Positions 1 to 8,019 of a stretch of 64,000 bases of DNA are shown piece after piece. A program made the position numbers and the translations under genes. Below the pieces are notes generated by a model. It had not been told where the DNA came from. It saw nothing but the letters and a program-made list of their open reading frames with translations, and searched no databases. Origin of the DNA: Lysinibacter sp. HNR (GTDB taxonomy: Bacteria; Actinomycetota; Actinomycetes; Actinomycetales; Microbacteriaceae); NCBI RefSeq assembly GCF_029760935.1, contig NZ_CP121684.1:1426001-1490000 (forward strand). The letters run 5' to 3'. The number at the start of each line of letters is the position of its first letter. The stretch's first letter is position 1.

Positions 1-708
1 GATAACCTCATCGGAGGGCCCCCTTTCCACAACCTGCCCGTGATTGAGCACCATGATCTCGTCGCTAAAGTGGCGGGCGGTAGCTAGATCATGGGTGATG
101 TACAGCACGCCCAGGCGTGACTCCCGTTGGAGGTCAGCAAGAAGGTTAAGCACCCCGAGGCGAATCGATACGTCAAGCATCGATACCGGCTCATCGGCGA
201 TTAGCAGCGCGGGGCGCGAGGCCAGAGCCCGGGCAATCGCTACCCGTTGACGCTGGCCTCCGGAGAGCTCGTGTGGGCGTCGGTCAACAGTTTCGGCGGG
301 GGAGAGGTTTACCCTTTCGAGAAGCCTTGTTACCTCGCTCGATACCTGATCTGACGGAACCACTCGATCCAGGCGAAGAGGTCGCTCAATATGGTGACGG
401 ATGGTGTGGTAGGGATTAAGCGACGCAAAGGGGTCCTGAAAAACCATTCGTACCTGCTGCCGATACGCGCGCAGCCCCCTACCGCGCCGCGGAATGGGTG
501 TGTCATCGAGTAGCACCTCTCCGGAGCTTGCGCGTTCAAGCTGGGTGATGATCTTGGCAATGGTTGATTTGCCACTGCCGCTTTGCCCCACCAGGGCCAG
601 GGTTTTTCCCGACTCAAGGGTGAAGCTCACCCGGTCGAGAGCGAGAAAATTACCGTTTCCCCGAACCCGATATCGTTTGGTCACATCCCGAAATTCCAGA
701 GTGGTCAT
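1..708 (-). CDS. Oligopeptide/oligosaccharide-type ABC transporter ATP-binding protein (DppF-like), 3' end outside window
   Basis: Energises import through a Dpp/Opp-type ABC transporter at the cytoplasmic membrane. The visible part runs from ATG at 708 to the left edge and lacks only the C-terminus. It shows a Walker A segment (GQSGSGKST), a Q-loop (FQDPFASLNP), the ABC signature (LSGGQRQRVAIARAL), Walker B with the catalytic Glu (LLIADEPVSMLD) and the H-loop (YITHDLATARH). The start overlaps the stop of the upstream ATPase gene by 4 bp (ATGA), indicating translational coupling. In this family the two ATPases work as a heterodimer. The substrate cannot be told from this subunit. Confidence 0.93.
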   Translation of the reverse strand, partial: MTTLEFRDVTKRYRVRGNGNFLALDRVSFTLESGKTLALVGQSGSGKSTIAKIITQLERASSGEVLLDDTPIPRRGRGLRAYRQQVRMVFQDPFASLNPYHTIRHHIERPLRLDRVVPSDQVSSEVTRLLERVNLSPAETVDRRPHELSGGQRQRVAIARALASRPALLIADEPVSMLDVSIRLGVLNLLADLQRESRLGVLYITHDLATARHFSDEIMVLNHGQVVERGPSDEVI

Positions 709-1544
709 GCGCGGGAGCCTCTCACAAAGTCGCCGCGTTCGCCCTTTAGGCTGGGGAACGAGGCCAGTAGTTTTTGGGTGTATTCGTGTTGTGCGCCGGT
801 GTAGATGTTTCTGGCCGTGTCCAGCTCGACGACCTCCCCCGCGCGCATGATCGCTATGCGGTCCGAGATTTCCAGCAGCATGGGGAGGTCGTGGGTGATA
901 AAGATCACGGAGAATCCAAACTCCTGTCGCAGCTCTGAGATTTGCTGAAGAATCTCACGCTGCACCAGGACGTCGAGTGCCGTGGTGGGTTCGTCCATGA
1001 TCATCAATTGGGGTTTTAGAGCCAGTGCCATGGCGATCATGACCCGCTGCCGCATTCCCCCCGAGAGTTCGTGGGGGAATGCTCGCAGCCGGTCACGACT
1101 TACACCAACGATGTCGAGCAGCTTGCCCGACTCCTCGGTACGCTCTGCCCTGCTCATACCTGGACGGTGAACGAGAAAAACGTCACCGAGCTGCTTGCCG
1201 ATATTAATAACGGGATTGAGCGCGTTCATCGCCCCCTGAAACACCATGGATGCTTTGTCCCAGCGAAACGCGCGCATCCGTGTCTCACTGAGGGTGTTCA
1301 GGTCGATGTCTTCACCCGAGCTATCGTGAAAGATCACCGATCCCGAGGTGATAACCGCCGGGGGTTTAAGAAGTCGTTGAATACCGTACGCGAGTGTCGT
1401 TTTTCCAGAGCCGGACTCACCGGCCAGGCCGAGAATCTCGCCGCGTTCCAGAGAGAGGGACACGTTACGAACGGCCTCAACGGGGGGATCAACGTCGTAC
1501 AGCACGCTGAAATCTGAAACCGTGAGGAGGGTGTCGATGGCCAT
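705..1544 (-). CDS. Oligopeptide/oligosaccharide-type ABC transporter ATP-binding protein (DppD-like)
   Basis: First ATPase of the Dpp/Opp-type transporter, 279 aa. It has Walker A (GESGSGKTT), the Q-loop (MVFQGAMNALNP), the signature LSGGMRQR, Walker B (LMIMDEPTTALD) and the H-loop (FITHDLPML). The C-terminal segment around YTGAQHEYTQKLLAS is the start of the oligopeptide-transporter-specific extension, which here is short, making the protein somewhat shorter than typical DppD. It starts 4 bp after the stop of the binding-protein gene and overlaps the next ATPase gene by 4 bp, so all three form one operon. Confidence 0.93.
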   Translation of the reverse strand: MAIDTLLTVSDFSVLYDVDPPVEAVRNVSLSLERGEILGLAGESGSGKTTLAYGIQRLLKPPAVITSGSVIFHDSSGEDIDLNTLSETRMRAFRWDKASMVFQGAMNALNPVINIGKQLGDVFLVHRPGMSRAERTEESGKLLDIVGVSRDRLRAFPHELSGGMRQRVMIAMALALKPQLMIMDEPTTALDVLVQREILQQISELRQEFGFSVIFITHDLPMLLEISDRIAIMRAGEVVELDTARNIYTGAQHEYTQKLLASFPSLKGERGDFVRGSRA

Positions 1545-1548
1545 AACT

Positions 1549-3216
1549 CTACCGATCTGAGGGAGCCGCAGTAAGCGTAGTGAGGATCAGTACGGCATTG
1601 GGTTGGGTGGGATCAGCGGGAGCGTAAGGATTTTCTTCTCCCGGCCAGCCGACGTAGTTTCTGGTGTTGTAGGAACCGATAAAGGGGCGCGTTCCGATAG
1701 CCATGGCGGGAACCTGCTCCACAAAGATCTGTTGGATCGTGTTGAGCGCTGCGGTACGGGTTTCTTCCTCGGGTCCGTTTGCGTAAGCAGCCAGGGCCGC
1801 GGTTGCCTCTGCACTATTAAAACGGCCGAAGTTGTAGTCGGCGCTCTCGCCCATCGGCTTCAACCAGCGGCCATCCATCGTGTCACTGTAGATGTCGTAG
1901 GGGGTTGCCCCGGTGTCTGTCCAGTGCAGAATGGCTTGGAATTCTCCGTTGCTCTTCATCTCCCACCAGGTGTCTGAATCGGGTGTGTTTACGGTGGTTT
2001 CTGCGCCCAGTTCCGTTGCCGCATCTGCAATCAGGCTGATTCCGGTGACATAGTCGTTCCAGCCTTGGGGAACGGAAAGCTCGAAGGAGACTGTTTCGCC
2101 GCTGGGATCTGTGAGGACGTCCTCTGACCAGGTGTATCCGGCATCCTCGAGTATGCTTCTCGCCTCTTTAACGTTTACGCGGAAGTTTTTTCCCTTGAAT
2201 TCGGGTGCGATGAAAGGATCACCGGCTGGGGTGGGGAGTCCCGTGATCGAGGAGACCGAGGGGACGCTTCCCTCTCTGGCGATATCCTTGTGTTTGTCGC
2301 GGTCGATAACCAGATTCATTGCCTGACGGAAGGCTTGGTCGTTAAAGGGTTTGGACTCCGTATTGACAAACATCGCGTCTATGCCGAGCCCCGAGGCGGC
2401 CCAGTAGACGTTGTGCTCTGGATCTTTATCAAGGAATGCGGATTCCACGTTGGGAATAAAAGCCTGTGCCCAATCGGCGTCTCCGTTTGCAAGAGCCGTG
2501 GTGAGCGCGGTGTTGTCGTTGTATGAGACGTAGTAGAGGGTGGGCGCCGCGACCTCGCCGCCCCAGTAGTCATCGCGTGCGGTGAGTTCAACGCTCTGGG
2601 TATCAAATTGGCTCAGTGTGTAGGGGCCGGTTCCCACAGGATTTTTGTTGGTATAGGTGGCGGGGTCGGCGACGTCTTCCCAAATATGCTTCGGAACAAT
2701 GTGCTTGTGTAGTGCCTTATCCTGCTTGACAAACATGGAACTGCCAAACGAGATCGTTACCGAGTTATCGTTCTTTACGACGTCTGTAATGTTCAGGGCT
2801 GCGGTGTCGAGTTCAGGGTTTTCCTGTAGCAGGGTGAAGGTGAACTCGATATCGTCTGCGGAGAAGGGTGTGCCATCGCTCCAGGTAACACCGTTCCGGG
2901 CGACAACTGTGAGGGCGGTGAAGTTCTCCGACCAGGTAATTTCCTCGGCGAGCCAGGGACGAGCCTCGGCGGTGGGATCAAGCAGATTGATCAGGCCGAG
3001 CGGCTCTAAAATGGCGTTGATATAGCCGAGTTTGAGGCCGGAGGAATCTCCCACCCAGGGGTTATTCGATTCGGTTGCGATTGCTCCATCCGGCTTTGCG
3101 ATGGTGATAGTGGCCCCGTCCTGGGGGCTACCGCTTTGTGAGCTATCACCTGCGCAGCCGGTCATGACCAGCGCTGCGGCCAGCCCCAGTGCAACGAGGG
3201 CGGACTTCTTCGTCAT
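1549..3216 (-). CDS. ABC transporter substrate-binding lipoprotein, family 5 (peptide/oligosaccharide type)
   Basis: Extracytoplasmic receptor of 555 aa that delivers ligand to the transporter. The N-terminus is a lipoprotein signal with lipobox MTGC (Cys about residue 21). The rest matches the SBP_bac_5 fold: RPWLAEEITWS near residue 85, DGTPFSADDIEFTF near 115, NPVGTGPYTLS near 190, and VNTESKPFNDQAFRQAMNL near 290. A strong ribosome site (taggag) sits just before ATG 3216. Family 5 members bind peptides, nickel or beta-oligosaccharides; the sequence features resemble the oligosaccharide-type members slightly more than DppA, but this is not decisive. A TetR-type gene is divergent and may control it. 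Confidence 0.93.
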   Translation of the reverse strand: MTKKSALVALGLAAALVMTGCAGDSSQSGSPQDGATITIAKPDGAIATESNNPWVGDSSGLKLGYINAILEPLGLINLLDPTAEARPWLAEEITWSENFTALTVVARNGVTWSDGTPFSADDIEFTFTLLQENPELDTAALNITDVVKNDNSVTISFGSSMFVKQDKALHKHIVPKHIWEDVADPATYTNKNPVGTGPYTLSQFDTQSVELTARDDYWGGEVAAPTLYYVSYNDNTALTTALANGDADWAQAFIPNVESAFLDKDPEHNVYWAASGLGIDAMFVNTESKPFNDQAFRQAMNLVIDRDKHKDIAREGSVPSVSSITGLPTPAGDPFIAPEFKGKNFRVNVKEARSILEDAGYTWSEDVLTDPSGETVSFELSVPQGWNDYVTGISLIADAATELGAETTVNTPDSDTWWEMKSNGEFQAILHWTDTGATPYDIYSDTMDGRWLKPMGESADYNFGRFNSAEATAALAAYANGPEEETRTAALNTIQQIFVEQVPAMAIGTRPFIGSYNTRNYVGWPGEENPYAPADPTQPNAVLILTTLTAAPSDR

Positions 3217-3587
3217 ATTTTCTCCTACCGTGGAGGGGCTTCAGCGCTGAGGCTGCTCTACCCCGCTTGTGACATCAGAAATGAGTTTTAAGACGTGGAG
3301 ACAGCGGAGGACCTTCCCTGAGGAGTGGCCCCTAACTGCCACCGCTTCTCAATTTTTCTCGATAGTACGATACTTTTCATAGGTTACCAACTTGTAAGTA
3401 AGTTTTCAAATGTTGCTAAAGTAGATTGAGTATTATTTATATTTCTGTATTCATGACCCACAAAGAATTGCTGAGATATGGAATTGCTTTGTGATTACGA
3501 TAGGCAAAGCGCCAATTCCCGCAATGGACATGCGGGATAGGTCAGGGCGGTTTGATGCCTAGTCACGATTTTTATAGAGGAGACCTC
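3217..3587. other. Intergenic region between divergent transporter operon and TetR gene
   Basis: 371 bp with no convincing gene, and AT-rich from about 3350 to 3490, as expected for back-to-back promoters. An imperfectly spaced inverted repeat, AACTT at 3389-3393 and AAGTT at 3400-3404, lies in the AT-rich part and is the best operator candidate seen for the adjacent TetR-type protein. The promoter elements themselves cannot be assigned with confidence. Confidence 0.4.
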
Positions 3588-4232
3588 ATGGTTGTTGGAC
3601 AGAAAAAACCGCGTTCTCGACCCGAGACGCTGATAAAGCGACAGGAAATACTGAGGGCCTCTGTTGAGATATTTGGCAGTAAAGGTTCCGTAAACGGTAC
3701 GCTTTCGGATATTGCTGAACACGTGGGCATGACCCACGCGGGCATCCTTCATCACTTTGGTTCCAAGGAACAACTCCTCTTGGAGGCCCTGCGATACCGT
3801 GACGAAAGCGACGTTGAAAACCTTGAGGAAAAACAGATACCCCACGGAATAGAATTTTTTCGTCACCTGGTTCACACAGCTTTTTCTAACGCACAGAGAG
3901 CGGGAATCGTTCAGGTTTATGCTGTTCTTTCCGCCGAGTCGGTCACGGATAATCACCCCGCTCGGGAATATTTTGAGGAGCGCTACCGCACTCTTCGCGA
4001 TGAGGCGGTCGAAGCATTTCGTGTGATGTGCACCGAACGGGGAGTGGAGTCGTCCGCGTCAGTCTTACACGCCGCCGCGAGCATCCTCGCGGTTATGGAC
4101 GGATTGCAAGTGCAGTGGCTTCTTGATCCGGGCAATGTGGACCTTGGTGGGGCGAGCGAGTTTGCGATTGAGGCGATTGTTTCTGCCGCTCTCAACCCGC
4201 AACAGCTCATTCTCGCGGAGGAAACCTCCTGA
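3588..4232 (+). CDS. TetR/AcrR family transcriptional regulator
   Basis: DNA-binding regulator of 214 aa. The N-terminal helix-turn-helix domain spans about residues 10-60 (RQEILRASVEIFGSKG, LSDIAEHVGMTHAGILHHF, with the family-typical SKEQLL following). The rest is an all-helical ligand/dimer domain of the BetI-like C-terminal class. ATG 3588 is chosen because AGAGGAG lies directly upstream; an in-frame TTG at 3552 lacks a ribosome site. It is divergent from the transporter operon, so control of that operon, and autoregulation, are likely by position. The ligand is unknown. Confidence 0.9.
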   Translation: MVVGQKKPRSRPETLIKRQEILRASVEIFGSKGSVNGTLSDIAEHVGMTHAGILHHFGSKEQLLLEALRYRDESDVENLEEKQIPHGIEFFRHLVHTAFSNAQRAGIVQVYAVLSAESVTDNHPAREYFEERYRTLRDEAVEAFRVMCTERGVESSASVLHAAASILAVMDGLQVQWLLDPGNVDLGGASEFAIEAIVSAALNPQQLILAEETS

Positions 4233-4336
4233 TCGCTGTGCCCGCTTTTCCTGCTGACCAACTCCTTCTAGGCCTTTTGTCGGGGTAATAAAAAGCCACC
4301 GGATCCAATGTCTGCGGCTCCCCTTAGAGTTGATTT

Positions 4337-4909
4337 ATGACGCAGATAATCTATAACACAGCAACTTCTCTCGACGGATTTCTCGCAGACAACAATAACT
4401 CCCTCGCCTGGCTCTTTGCGGTAGATCAGACGGGGGCTCCAAACAACGATGAGTTCATGTCACACATCGGAGTTCTTGTTCAGGGGTCAACCACCTATGA
4501 GTGGGTTTTGCAAGAAACACAATTGCTTGAGCGGCCAGATCAATGGCAGAATTTTTACGGGGATCGTCCCAGCTTTGTCTTTACTTCGCGTGAACTTCCT
4601 GTTCCCTTGGGTGCAGATGTGCGTTTTCTTCGTGGGCGGGTGGAAGATCACCTGAAGACTATTCGGCAGGCGGCATCGGGCAAAGATATCTGGGTTATGG
4701 GTGGCGGAGATCTGGTGGGGCAATTTGCCGATGCTGGTGCCCTGAACCGTATCGAGGTGACTGTTGCGCCGGTCACGCTTGGCTCGGGAGCGCCCCTGCT
4801 ACCGCGAGCAATCGGTGCCGATCGGCTCACCCTCATCGAGGCGGCGCAGTACGGACAGTTTGCCAACCTGGTCTACGAGGTTGATACGCGCGTGAACAAT
4901 CTGGGCTAA
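4337..4909 (+). CDS. Dihydrofolate reductase family protein (RibD C-terminal-like)
   Basis: Predicted cytoplasmic NAD(P)H-dependent reductase of 190 aa, of the RibD_C/YwjB-YyaP group rather than true folate reductase. Seen: the N-terminal strand and loop TATSLDGFLAD, FTSRELPVP near residue 85, DIWVMGGGDLVGQFADAG near 115-132 with the Gly-rich cofactor loop, and the VAPVTLGSGAPLLPRA end typical of the family. The physiological substrate of these stand-alone proteins is generally unknown. It sits alone between the TetR gene and a short-chain dehydrogenase, with no clear operon partner. Confidence 0.88.
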   Translation: MTQIIYNTATSLDGFLADNNNSLAWLFAVDQTGAPNNDEFMSHIGVLVQGSTTYEWVLQETQLLERPDQWQNFYGDRPSFVFTSRELPVPLGADVRFLRGRVEDHLKTIRQAASGKDIWVMGGGDLVGQFADAGALNRIEVTVAPVTLGSGAPLLPRAIGADRLTLIEAAQYGQFANLVYEVDTRVNNLG

Positions 4910-5046
4910 AAATTCAGCCACAGTAGCGCTCATATCCCTCCCCGTGTGACTAACATATTGAGTGGTGCCGAATGTTGTGCAGGGGGTGCTCTTCGGAGCA
5001 AAACCCAAAGATCAGCGAATGCAATTTTGCCCTTAGACTGAGGGTC

Positions 5047-5802
5047 ATGTATCTACAGGAACTCTTCGGACTCAAGGGCCGTACAGCGTTGGTCACCGGC
5101 GGTAGCTCGGGCATCGGCAAGGCAATCGCTATCGCGCTTGCCCGAGCGGGGTCGGAGGTTTTTGTAGCGGCTCGAACCTCTACGGTCATTGAGCAGACGG
5201 TCACCGAGATCCGATCACACGGAGGATCTGCAACCGGTATCGTGTCCGATCTCTCCACCCGTGTTGGAGCACACGCTCTTGCCGATGCGGTTCAAGATGT
5301 CGATGTAGTTGTCAATTCTGCGGGTATTAACCTTCGCCCACCGATGTCTCAACTGGATGAGCCCACCTGGGACGCCACCATGGCGGTTAACCTTGAAGCG
5401 CCCTTCATTCTGGGGCAGCGTCTCGCACCCGGTATGGCAGCACGCGGGTACGGTCGCTTTATTCACATTAGTTCCCAGCAGGCGCATCGCCCGTTTGCCT
5501 CTAGCGGGGCATATGGGGTTTCCAAAGCCGCTCTAGAAGCCCTTGCCCGTTCTCAAGCCGAGGCGTGGTCAGGGCAGGGAGTAACTGCAAATGTTCTTAT
5601 CCCAGGCTTCGTGCAAACTCCGCTCAATCGGCGATTAAGCTCAAAACCGGAAACCGTGAAGGCGCTTGCGGAACGCACCCTCATCGGGCGTAACGGGGTC
5701 GCGGAAGATTTTGCGGGAGCCGCGGTTTTTCTTGCGAGTTCAGCATCGAGCTATGTAACAGGCCAGTCAGTCGCGGTTGACGGAGGCTTCTCTGTTCACT
5801 GA
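5047..5802 (+). CDS. SDR family oxidoreductase (gluconate 5-dehydrogenase-like)
   Basis: Classical short-chain dehydrogenase of 251 aa. NAD(P)-binding motif TGGSSGIG near residues 16-23, NSAGIN near 90 (NNAG equivalent), catalytic Ser in IHISSQQ, and the catalytic YGVSK about residue 156-160. The C-terminus VTGQSVAVDGGFSVH is typical of complete SDRs. ATG 5047 is chosen because GAGGGT precedes it and the Rossmann start LFGLKGRTALVTGG follows at the usual distance; an upstream in-frame start at 4972 would add an unrelated Cys-rich tail. Resemblance is greatest to gluconate 5-dehydrogenase/sugar-alcohol SDRs, but the substrate is not fixed by sequence. Confidence 0.9.
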   Translation: MYLQELFGLKGRTALVTGGSSGIGKAIAIALARAGSEVFVAARTSTVIEQTVTEIRSHGGSATGIVSDLSTRVGAHALADAVQDVDVVVNSAGINLRPPMSQLDEPTWDATMAVNLEAPFILGQRLAPGMAARGYGRFIHISSQQAHRPFASSGAYGVSKAALEALARSQAEAWSGQGVTANVLIPGFVQTPLNRRLSSKPETVKALAERTLIGRNGVAEDFAGAAVFLASSASSYVTGQSVAVDGGFSVH

Positions 5803-5870
5803 AATATTGCTGAGGTGTGCAGTAGCTGGGTTTAGAGCGTTGTGAATACCTGGTTGAGCAAGACACAGGC

Positions 5871-5907
5871 TGGTGGGGCGTGCGGGACTTGAACCCGCGA
5901 CCGACGG
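5871..5907 (-). repeat. Duplicated tRNA-Met 3' end (attachment-site copy)
   Basis: Thirty-seven bp identical to 9661-9697. It contains the T-arm, 3' acceptor strand and CCA of tRNA-Met but not the anticodon or D arms, so it is not a functional tRNA gene. It lies 68 bp after the SDR stop and marks the distal border of the inserted element. Confidence 0.85.
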
Positions 5908-5996
5908 TAAAGGAATCACGCCTACTTAGGGATACATAGGCCCGTAATTCCGGCGATTTCAAGCTGTCGTGACTCTATGTAACCCTATGTAGAGAG

Positions 5997-6023
5997 TTCA
6001 ATTCGTCGAGTAAACGTCGAGTA
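5997..6023 (+). repeat. 27-bp direct repeat, left copy (candidate integrase arm sites)
   Basis: Identical to 9581-9607. The unit itself contains two tandem copies of GTCGAGTA (GTCGAGTAAAC then GTCGAGTA). Its placement about 90-125 bp inside the tRNA-derived border, and the matching copy about 55-80 bp inside the other border, fits arm-type binding sites on both arms of an attachment site. This role is inferred. Confidence 0.6.
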
Positions 6024-6137
6024 AACCCTCCCCTCCAGCGCCGCACAGGTTGGAGCGAGTGAGTTCCGGGAACCGCTCTGGGCTACACTAACTTTCGTAA
6101 ATACAAAAACTTTCTAGCAGATAGGGAATCACAGGCG

Positions 6138-6378
6138 ATGTCTAATCACCAAAACTTATATTCACAGCAGGGCTGCATCGACTGTAAAGACTGCGAGAAG
6201 GGCGCAGGGTACATCGGGAGGAAAGCCACGCTTTGGGCAATTGGTTTTCCGACCGTTGGGGTGGGTCTGATCTTTTTGCCGTTCTTTAAAAAAATGCCAG
6301 TACTGCACTCACAATTCGTGGTGTAATAAGCATTACGTGCCTGATTTGCGCCGTTCGGCTTCACCTGTGCAGGTGTAA
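6138..6378 (+). pseudogene. Small Cys-containing membrane protein, probably frameshifted at an A7 run
   Basis: As written, ATG 6138 opens a 62-aa frame ending at 6326, with CIDCKDC near the N-terminus and one hydrophobic segment (LWAIGFPTVGVGLIFLPFF). At a run of seven A (6288-6294) the frame continues KKMPVLHS. Skipping one A instead gives KKCQYCTHNSWCNKH and runs to a stop at 6378, placing a CxxC-HN-W-NKH zinc-ribbon-like end directly after the membrane helix. That composite of about 79 aa looks more protein-like than the annotated frame. I recall similar tails in small actinobacterial membrane proteins, but cannot verify this here. Could be decay, a sequence error or slippage. Confidence 0.5.
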
Positions 6379-6418
6379 ATAGGTGGGTGTGTAGGGCGGT
6401 GGCTCCCTGCATAAAAAG

Positions 6419-6446
6419 CGCCCCGCCTACCGGAGTAGACGGGGCG
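6419..6446 (-). terminator. Intrinsic terminator for minus-strand transcripts
   Basis: CGCCCCG at 6419-6425 pairs with CGGGGCG at 6440-6446 around a 14-nt loop. Read on the minus strand the hairpin is followed by CTTTTT. It lies downstream of the membrane-protein gene ending at 6573 and is a near-copy of the hairpin at 9227-9254 (one base differs within stem and loop). Confidence 0.7.
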
Positions 6447-6572
6447 GAGTTATCCAACTGGAGTAAGCTTCGTTTTGTCAGCGTAGTTGATAGACCAGGT
6501 GGTCTGCTGCACTATCGCCCAAAAGAAAAACAGCGGACACAGAAAAGACAGGTAAAGAGCACACAGATAACG

Positions 6573-6938
6573 TTAGTGATGCGTAGCGCTTTGCTCTGTT
6601 ACGTTAATAGGTTCACTTTTTGATTCTCGATATAATGCCTGAAGGTAACGTGGTTTAATTATCCCCATCACCAGATATCTCGAGTAGGGCTCTTCACCTA
6701 AGATGCCTAGTCTCTTCCAGATATGAGCGGAGTATGCCACTCCGCTCAGCCCACTTACAACGAGAGCAAGCAGCGGTTGGAAAGCCGTTAGTTGAATCGC
6801 TGTGACTAAAAAGTACACAACAACCCCAGTTATTCCGAGAGACGCGAGGAAAGCTCCCAATTGAATCTTAGGAACTGAAGTTCCTGCCAAAAGGACCCCA
6901 ACACACACTCCACTAACGAGCAAAATTAGAGTCTCCAT
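6573..6938 (-). CDS. Three-helix membrane protein, cassette copy 2 (candidate immunity protein)
   Basis: Unrecognised family, 121 aa. Three hydrophobic segments (about residues 3-20, 28-48 and 54-72) are followed by a basic, cytosol-like C-terminal tail. Homologous to the protein at 7625-7975: both end the membrane domain with WKR and share RYLQALYRES versus RYVRSMYRES. A clear AGGAG precedes ATG 6938. It lies 48 bp downstream of the truncated secreted-protein copy, the same order as in the other cassette. Pairing of a secreted protein with a small polytopic partner suggests self-protection or export; this is inference only. Confidence 0.75.
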   Translation of the reverse strand: METLILLVSGVCVGVLLAGTSVPKIQLGAFLASLGITGVVVYFLVTAIQLTAFQPLLALVVSGLSGVAYSAHIWKRLGILGEEPYSRYLVMGIIKPRYLQALYRESKSEPINVTEQSATHH

Positions 6939-6986
6939 ACTGTGCTCCTGTCTTCAACCTATTGTTCTAAAACCTAGGATAATCGC

Positions 6987-7556
6987 TTACCTACACTCAG
7001 GTGACATCCACCGCATGGCAATAGGGGCGGGAACCGCCGCAATGAACACACAGCCATTTGCATTCTTGGCTAGAGTTGCCTGTGTGAAGTAGTAGCCGAA
7101 GCTTACATAGCAGGCCACTTGAATAGGACTTTTCGGAAGAGCGCCACAGAAGAAGCCGGCAGTGGTGAGACTGGCTAGGTCCCGAGTTTCTTTCTTACTG
7201 AAACCAGCACCATATGCGGCGTTGTACCACTGCCATGTTGGATCTGCGATAATTGGGTAGGCTGTGTCGCTGGTTGGTTCGACGATTTGAACAAGCTCTG
7301 TGCCACGAATCTCGTAGAACGTTGATACCTCTTTCCCATTCGCGTCACGAGCCCAAGCATCTCCCACGCTGAAGGCTTTGAACGCCCCATCTGAGTTAAA
7401 ACCAACAACCCACATTGAACCATCTTCGGCAAATGTCGGTTGGAATCCCTCTCCGATTCCATAACTAAATTCGTGTGTGGAGGATGGGCTATTGATGATT
7501 GTTTGAACGCGCACTGCCCCGTTATGCATGGCTTGAACAGAAGCGTCTACTCGAGC
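6987..7556 (-). pseudogene. 5'-truncated copy of the island secreted protein
   Basis: Homologous to the C-terminal two thirds of the protein at 8020-8929. Homology starts at an Ala codon just after an in-frame TAA (7557-7559), so the signal peptide and about 110 N-terminal residues are missing. The open part could start at ATG 7529 (180 aa). Shared blocks: VRVQTIINSPSSTHEFSY, IVEP near the middle, YPIIADPTWQWYNAAYG, GFSKKET, and the end CVFIAAVPAPIAMRW. All four C-terminal cysteines seen in the other copy are retained (FFCGALP, VACYVS, NGCVFIA, PEC). Without a secretion signal it is probably not exported. Confidence 0.7.
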
Positions 7557-7577
7557 TTAAAAGCGAGATTTTAACAG

Positions 7578-7622
7578 AAGTTACCTCTTGCCGAGCAGGA
7601 AAGGGCCGACAAGAGGTAACTT
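7578..7622 (-). terminator. Perfect 13-bp stem hairpin after cassette copy 1
   Basis: AAGTTACCTCTTG at 7578-7590 and its exact reverse complement at 7610-7622, loop 19 nt, begin 3 bp past the stop of the membrane-protein gene at 7625. Read on the minus strand the hairpin is followed by only a weak T-containing stretch, so it may be a terminator or an mRNA-stabilising end. Confidence 0.6.
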
Positions 7623-7624
7623 GT

Positions 7625-7975
7625 TTAGCTGTGCGGCGTGACCTGAAAAGAGTCGATGCGTCGCGATTCCCGATACATGCTACGCACATATCGGGAATTA
7701 ACGCACTCCATCCACACCCACTTCCAATAGGTTACTGAAGGATCGATGTTTTCCCGTTTCCACAATAAGCCCGCATACAAAGCAGAGGCGAGTAATACTG
7801 TCACCACTAGGGTGAGGGTCTCAAAAAACGAGTTGTATCCCATTTGAACCATGAGCCATATAACAGGCACTAACAAAGCCAGCGTCGAGAAAAACTCTAT
7901 CCAACGCATTCGAGGCACGCGAGAACTTGCAACGAGAACACCAATGGCTAAGCCCGCTAGACCGATAATAAGCAT
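7625..7975 (-). CDS. Three-helix membrane protein, cassette copy 1 (candidate immunity protein)
   Basis: Unrecognised family, 116 aa, with hydrophobic segments about residues 2-17, 27-47 and 52-71 and a basic tail containing RYVRSMYRES. Paralogue of the 6573-6938 protein: same size, same helix layout, same tail motif, only moderate identity. AAGGAG stands 8 bp before ATG 7975. The secreted-protein gene ends 44 bp upstream on the same strand, so the pair is probably co-transcribed and ends at the 7578-7622 hairpin. The role is unknown; protection of the producer against the secreted partner is the simplest guess. Confidence 0.78.
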   Translation of the reverse strand: MLIIGLAGLAIGVLVASSRVPRMRWIEFFSTLALLVPVIWLMVQMGYNSFFETLTLVVTVLLASALYAGLLWKRENIDPSVTYWKWVWMECVNSRYVRSMYRESRRIDSFQVTPHS

Positions 7976-8019
7976 GTGGCTATCTCCTTGATACCATAAG
8001 TTTCTGTAACGCTACTATT

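Noticed and set aside
5871-5960. A second tRNA-Met gene
   Set aside because: Only the 3' half matches; no anticodon arm, D arm or 5' acceptor strand, so it is an attachment-site copy.
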